A DNA stretch of 64,000 bases from assembly GCF_000016165.1 (NCBI RefSeq), contig NC_009253.1:2700332-2764331 (forward strand), written 5' to 3'. The position numbers were made by a program, and so were the translations under genes. A model generated the notes under the pieces. That model searched no databases. It was not told the DNA's origin and saw only the letters and a list, made by a program, of their open reading frames with translations. The DNA is from Desulforamulus reducens MI-1 (lineage in GTDB: Bacteria > Bacillota > Desulfotomaculia > Desulfotomaculales > Desulfotomaculaceae). Below, piece by piece: positions 60,753 through 64,000 of the stretch. Every line of letters begins with the position of its first letter. Within the stretch, counting starts at the first letter, position 1.

Positions 60753-62601
60753 TATCCACACCTCCCAAAATCATTGGTCTAATTTCAAGGGTTGGGCAAA
60801 GACCACAGCCGGTGCACTTACCATTTCGGCAGTCCATGGTGGGTTCACTCCCCATTGCCTTTTTGTGTTCTCTCATTAAAAATCTTTTGCTTACCCCTGC
60901 TTCAATGTGATCCCAGGGCAACACTTCTTCATAACTGATTTCTCGATATGCATACCACTTTGGATCCAATTTTTCGCCGGTAAAGGCCTCCATCCAAAGA
61001 GTATAGTTAAAATGTTCCGACCATCCGTCAAACCGGGCACCTTTGGACCAAGCAGTTTCCAAAACATTGCCCAAACGACGATCTCCCTTTGCAAAGACAG
61101 CCTCTAGGAAACTGGTCTCCGGGTCATGCCAGTTATAAGAGATCCGTTTATCCCTTAATCTTTCTTTTAGGTATTTTTGCTTATCGCGTAGTTCCTGCAA
61201 AGTATTCTGGGGTTCCCATTGAAAAGAAGTATGGGATTTAGGTACAAAGGATGACGTACTTACCGTTACTTTTAAGCGTCCCCTGGGTACGCCACACTCT
61301 TGGCCAATTTTCACCACTTTCTTAGCCATTTCTGCAATACCATCAATATCCTCATAGGTTTCAGTGGGCAGCCCAATCATAAAGTAGAGTTTAACAGAAG
61401 ACCAGCCATTTTGAAAAGCGGAAGTAACCGCATCAACAAGATTCTGTTCTGTTACATTTTTATTAATAACATCTCGTAAACGCTGGGTACCGGCTTCCGG
61501 AGCAAAGGTTAACCCACTCTTGCGTACTTTTTGCACTTCTTTGGCCAGATCAATGGAGAAAGCATCTAACCGTAGAGAAGGCAAGGAAACATTAACCCCC
61601 CGTTCCCCATAAATATCCAGTAGATTTTTCACCAGAGGTGCTACCCCCGTGTAGTCTGCAGTGCTTAACGAAGTAAGAGAAATCTCATCATGGCCAGTAT
61701 TGGCAATCATTTCTTCTACCTGTCGGACTAAGGTTTCCGGCTTTTTCTCTCTGACAGGTCTGTATAAAACACCAGCCTGACAAAAACGACACCCCCGGGT
61801 GCAACCACGTAGGACTTCCACCATCACCCGGTCATGAACAACACCCATGGTAGGTACTATGGGGTTGGTGGGAAAGTCCACGTTATCAAAATCCTTTATA
61901 ATTCTTTTGCCAATTTTTTCGGGGACACCATCCTTAGTAGGCACTATTGCTTTAACAGTTTGGTCGTCGTTGTATTTGACATCGTATAAGGAGGGTACAT
62001 AGACACCAGGAATGTGTTTAGCAAAATATAACAGCATATCCTGGCGGTTAGTCCCCTTCTCCTTCAGTTCCTTGTAAACATCAATTAATTCATGGATGAC
62101 TTCTTCCCCTTCTCCGATCACGAAAAGGTCAATAAAATCGGCAATGGGTTCAGGATTAAAGGCACAGGGTCCCCCTGCAATAACTAGGGGCATGTTGGCA
62201 TCCCGATGTTTAGAACGTATCGGTAGCCCAGCCAGATCCATCATATTTAGGATATTGCTGAAACTCATTTCATACTGCAAAGTAAACCCTAGAATATCGA
62301 AATCCACCAGTGGACGCTGGGATTCCAGGCTAAATAATAGTACTTTTTCTTTGCGAATTTGTTCTTCCATATCTGTCCAAGGTGCAAAGACCCTTTCCAT
62401 CAAGGCATCCTTTCGCTTATTCACCACATGGTAAAGGATCTGTAGGCCCAGATGGGACATGCCTACTTCGTAGACATCCGGAAAAGCAAAGGCCATTTTT
62501 ACATCCACCTGATCCCAATCCTTTTTCACTGCGTTCCATTCACCGCCAGCATAGCGTGACGGCTTTTGAACTCGGGCAAGTATCTTATCCAGTTTATTCA
62601 T
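60727..62601 (-). CDS. TIGR03960 family B12-binding radical SAM protein
   Basis: The 624-residue protein has an N-terminal B12-binding-like domain. The radical SAM motif C-x3-C-x2-C (RGCTRGCRFCQAGVLYRPVR, about 267-286) follows, then the TIM-barrel segments FAPEAGTQRLRDVINKNV and SVKLYFMIGLPTET. The end has an extra cysteine group CRNGKCTGCGLC. Substrate unknown. It is translated together with the next gene. Confidence 0.92.
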   Translation of the reverse strand: MNKLDKILARVQKPSRYAGGEWNAVKKDWDQVDVKMAFAFPDVYEVGMSHLGLQILYHVVNKRKDALMERVFAPWTDMEEQIRKEKVLLFSLESQRPLVDFDILGFTLQYEMSFSNILNMMDLAGLPIRSKHRDANMPLVIAGGPCAFNPEPIADFIDLFVIGEGEEVIHELIDVYKELKEKGTNRQDMLLYFAKHIPGVYVPSLYDVKYNDDQTVKAIVPTKDGVPEKIGKRIIKDFDNVDFPTNPIVPTMGVVHDRVMVEVLRGCTRGCRFCQAGVLYRPVREKKPETLVRQVEEMIANTGHDEISLTSLSTADYTGVAPLVKNLLDIYGERGVNVSLPSLRLDAFSIDLAKEVQKVRKSGLTFAPEAGTQRLRDVINKNVTEQNLVDAVTSAFQNGWSSVKLYFMIGLPTETYEDIDGIAEMAKKVVKIGQECGVPRGRLKVTVSTSSFVPKSHTSFQWEPQNTLQELRDKQKYLKERLRDKRISYNWHDPETSFLEAVFAKGDRRLGNVLETAWSKGARFDGWSEHFNYTLWMEAFTGEKLDPKWYAYREISYEEVLPWDHIEAGVSKRFLMREHKKAMGSEPTMDCRNGKCTGCGLCPTLEIRPMILGGVDIAPIQGEV

Positions 62602-62716
62602 TCTGTTCCTCCATTTATAACAGGTCCAATAACAATACTGCTATTCTATTATTGCCCAATTTGGCTTTGAAAAATATTCCTTTTTTCTCTTTCTACATGT
62701 AGTATTGTAAATCCTG

Positions 62717-62745
62717 CAAAGAAAACGGACCCAATGCAGGTCCGC
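62717..62745 (-). terminator. Terminator after spoIVFB
   Basis: On the minus strand CGGACC-N6-GGTCCG is followed by TTTTCTTT, a few bases after the spoIVFB stop. Confidence 0.72.
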
Positions 62746-62751
62746 ATTCCC

Positions 62752-63633
62752 CTAATCTCTGGGCTTTATCAATAACCCAATAGGAGTTTCCATGCCCTGG
62801 TCAAACAGTGCATCCACCACCTGCACTTCACTGATCTGGCCTAAGTAATTCATTTGATTATTTAGTAATAGAATCAGATGAAACTTCTGGGGCACAAATA
62901 GTCTTACGATCTCCTTTAAGGGAACATCCTCCCGGACAACCAGTTGTTCCACCGGTAATATCCCTGCTTGAATCAGTTCCTCCTTTTTCTGAGCCAAATG
63001 CCTAACAAATAGATAAGGTGCCATATTTTTTTCCTTTGTGGCAGCATAAAGAACAAAAAAAGCAATAATGATCACATCTAGTCCAACAATTCGTTGTAAA
63101 AAACCCATTATACCTAAACAGATCACCGCCACGGCAACTACTTGACCTATTCTTGCAGCTGTCAGTGTGGCCTGGGATACTCCAACATGGGTTGCCAGTA
63201 AAGAGCGCAATATTCTGCCTCCGTCAAGGGGAAGGGCCGGCAGAAGATTAAAAAGAGCTAACATGACGTTGATCTGCAAGAAAAACGGACCCAATTCATT
63301 GGACCATATCCCCAAATTTTTTAATCCCATTGCTAGCCCTATTAATAAGACATTGGAGGCTGGACCCGCCATTGCCACAGCAACTTCCTTACCAGGCTCT
63401 ACACTCATTTCACCGCCCATTCTGGCAACGCCACCAAAGGGAAGTATTTCAATGTCAATAACCCGTACCCCCATGAATTTGGCTACCAGTGTATGGGCTA
63501 GTTCATGAAATAATACCAGCCCAAAAATAATTAAACCCTTTTCCAACACCCCAGCTACAAAATATAGTCCTAGAAGAACAAGGAACAACAGGTTAAAGTG
63601 GATTTCGATCCCCCATAGGTGACCTACTTTCAT
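62752..63633 (-). CDS. spoIVFB: Site-2 protease family M50 peptidase, SpoIVFB-like
   Basis: SpoIVFB cleaves pro-sigma-K in the mother cell. The 293-residue protein has several helices, the zinc motif H43-E-x-x-H47 (LFHELAHTLV) and the third ligand in LPLDGGR (Asp137). A C-terminal CBS-like part includes VREDVPLKEIVRLFVPQ. It overlaps the stop of the SpoIVFA-like gene by 3-4 bases (ATGA), the usual spoIVFA-spoIVFB pair. Confidence 0.9.
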   Translation of the reverse strand: MKVGHLWGIEIHFNLLFLVLLGLYFVAGVLEKGLIIFGLVLFHELAHTLVAKFMGVRVIDIEILPFGGVARMGGEMSVEPGKEVAVAMAGPASNVLLIGLAMGLKNLGIWSNELGPFFLQINVMLALFNLLPALPLDGGRILRSLLATHVGVSQATLTAARIGQVVAVAVICLGIMGFLQRIVGLDVIIIAFFVLYAATKEKNMAPYLFVRHLAQKKEELIQAGILPVEQLVVREDVPLKEIVRLFVPQKFHLILLLNNQMNYLGQISEVQVVDALFDQGMETPIGLLIKPRD

Positions 63634-64000
63634 TGCTTATCAGTTTCCTGTTCTCTATTCGTTTTGTTGCTGGTATTCTTGGATTGATCATCCGTGGACT
63701 CTTCTTTTAGCTCCTGTTTGTTTTGCTCTCCTTTATCTTCTGGTGTTACTGTATTGGTCATATTGATCTTTTTTAAGGGGTCTACCAATTTGTCATTTTC
63801 CCTCACCTCAAAGTGAAGTACGGGATCTCCTTGGCTTTGTTCCGCAATTGTCCCTAATACCTGACCTTCCTGCACCGGATCATCTTCTAGGACAGAAATA
63901 TCATTTAAACCTGCATAAAGAGTATATCCTCCTTTTTGGTGTTCAATCAATACAAATTCCCCATAGGCCCGATCATATCCAATACGACTAACTTTCCCCG
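63630..64000 (-). CDS. spoIVFA: SpoIVFA-like M23 peptidase family protein, C-terminal part
   Basis: The frame is open to the right edge; about 122 residues are visible. The LytM/M23-type core appears as RIGYDRAYGEFVLIEH and YTLYAGLNDISVLEDDPVQEGQVLGTI, then HFEVRENDKLVDPL. A long hydrophilic Glu/Lys/Asn-rich tail follows. SpoIVFA holds and inhibits SpoIVFB, and the M23 domain in this family is usually not catalytic. The start and N-terminal membrane part lie outside the window. Confidence 0.82.
   Translation of the reverse strand, partial: GKVSRIGYDRAYGEFVLIEHQKGGYTLYAGLNDISVLEDDPVQEGQVLGTIAEQSQGDPVLHFEVRENDKLVDPLKKINMTNTVTPEDKGEQNKQELKEESTDDQSKNTSNKTNREQETDKQ

Overview
This window comes from a spore-forming, low-to-moderate GC Firmicute of the Desulfotomaculum/Desulforamulus type (Peptococcaceae). 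The evidence is sporulation genes (yqfC/yqfD, spoIIP, spo0B-like, spoIVFA/spoIVFB), a Bacillus-like order of housekeeping genes, a group III (archaeal-like) chaperonin inside the hrcA-grpE-dnaK-dnaJ cluster, and a 16S rRNA gene with an insertion in its 5' variable region, a trait known from Desulfotomaculum. The genus is an inference; no database search was possible. Almost everything is on the minus strand and is best read from right to left.

Layout, left to right. 1-0.5 kb: end-truncated S-layer-homology protein. 0.6-10.2 kb: era, cdd, dgkA, ybeY, pgpH, phoH, yqfD, yqfC, a small membrane protein, floA, an NfeD protein and rpsU. 10.4-20.3 kb: a HIT protein, mtaB, rsmE, prmA, dnaJ, dnaK, grpE, the group III chaperonin and hrcA, headed by a good promoter and a perfect CIRCE operator. 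20.5-25.8 kb: hemW, a small gene interrupted by an in-frame TAG, lepA, a YqxA-position protein, spoIIP and a small YvlD-like membrane protein. 25.9-32.8 kb: rpsT (plus strand), holA, a thiamine-binding-type protein, three plus-strand genes of unknown function, comEC, a lytic transglycosylase and comEA. 33-40 kb: two membrane proteins, leuS with a leucine T-box, rsfS, yqeK, an RRM protein, nadD and a second HIT protein. 40-46.7 kb: a cation exchanger, a complete ribose uptake operon (rbsKDACB) and a methylglyoxal synthase. 46.8-52.6 kb: one rRNA operon (16S-23S-5S) without tRNA genes in the spacers. 53-64 kb: a radical SAM protein, a flavin reductase, sfsA, obgE, a spo0B-like gene, rpmA, rplU with its leader, rng, two linked radical-SAM-associated genes, spoIVFB and the 3' end of spoIVFA.

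The most unusual content is a set of imperfect hairpins whose arms are built from degenerate tandem 7-nucleotide units. Four of them interrupt the rRNA genes (16S helix 6; 23S helices 25, 45 and 98). They share TTCGAA-type heptamers, three share a central GGGTC/GACCC hairpin, and the helix 45 copy carries a four-helix-bundle protein gene instead of that centre. Elements with the same 7-nt architecture but other unit sequences (AGCYCAT-type, GTGAGAR-type) lie between era/cdd, cdd/dgkA, dgkA/ybeY, prmA/dnaJ, 23S/5S and rplU/rng. Two of them supply the stop codons of the neighbouring genes. I regard this as the best candidate for an undescribed element family.
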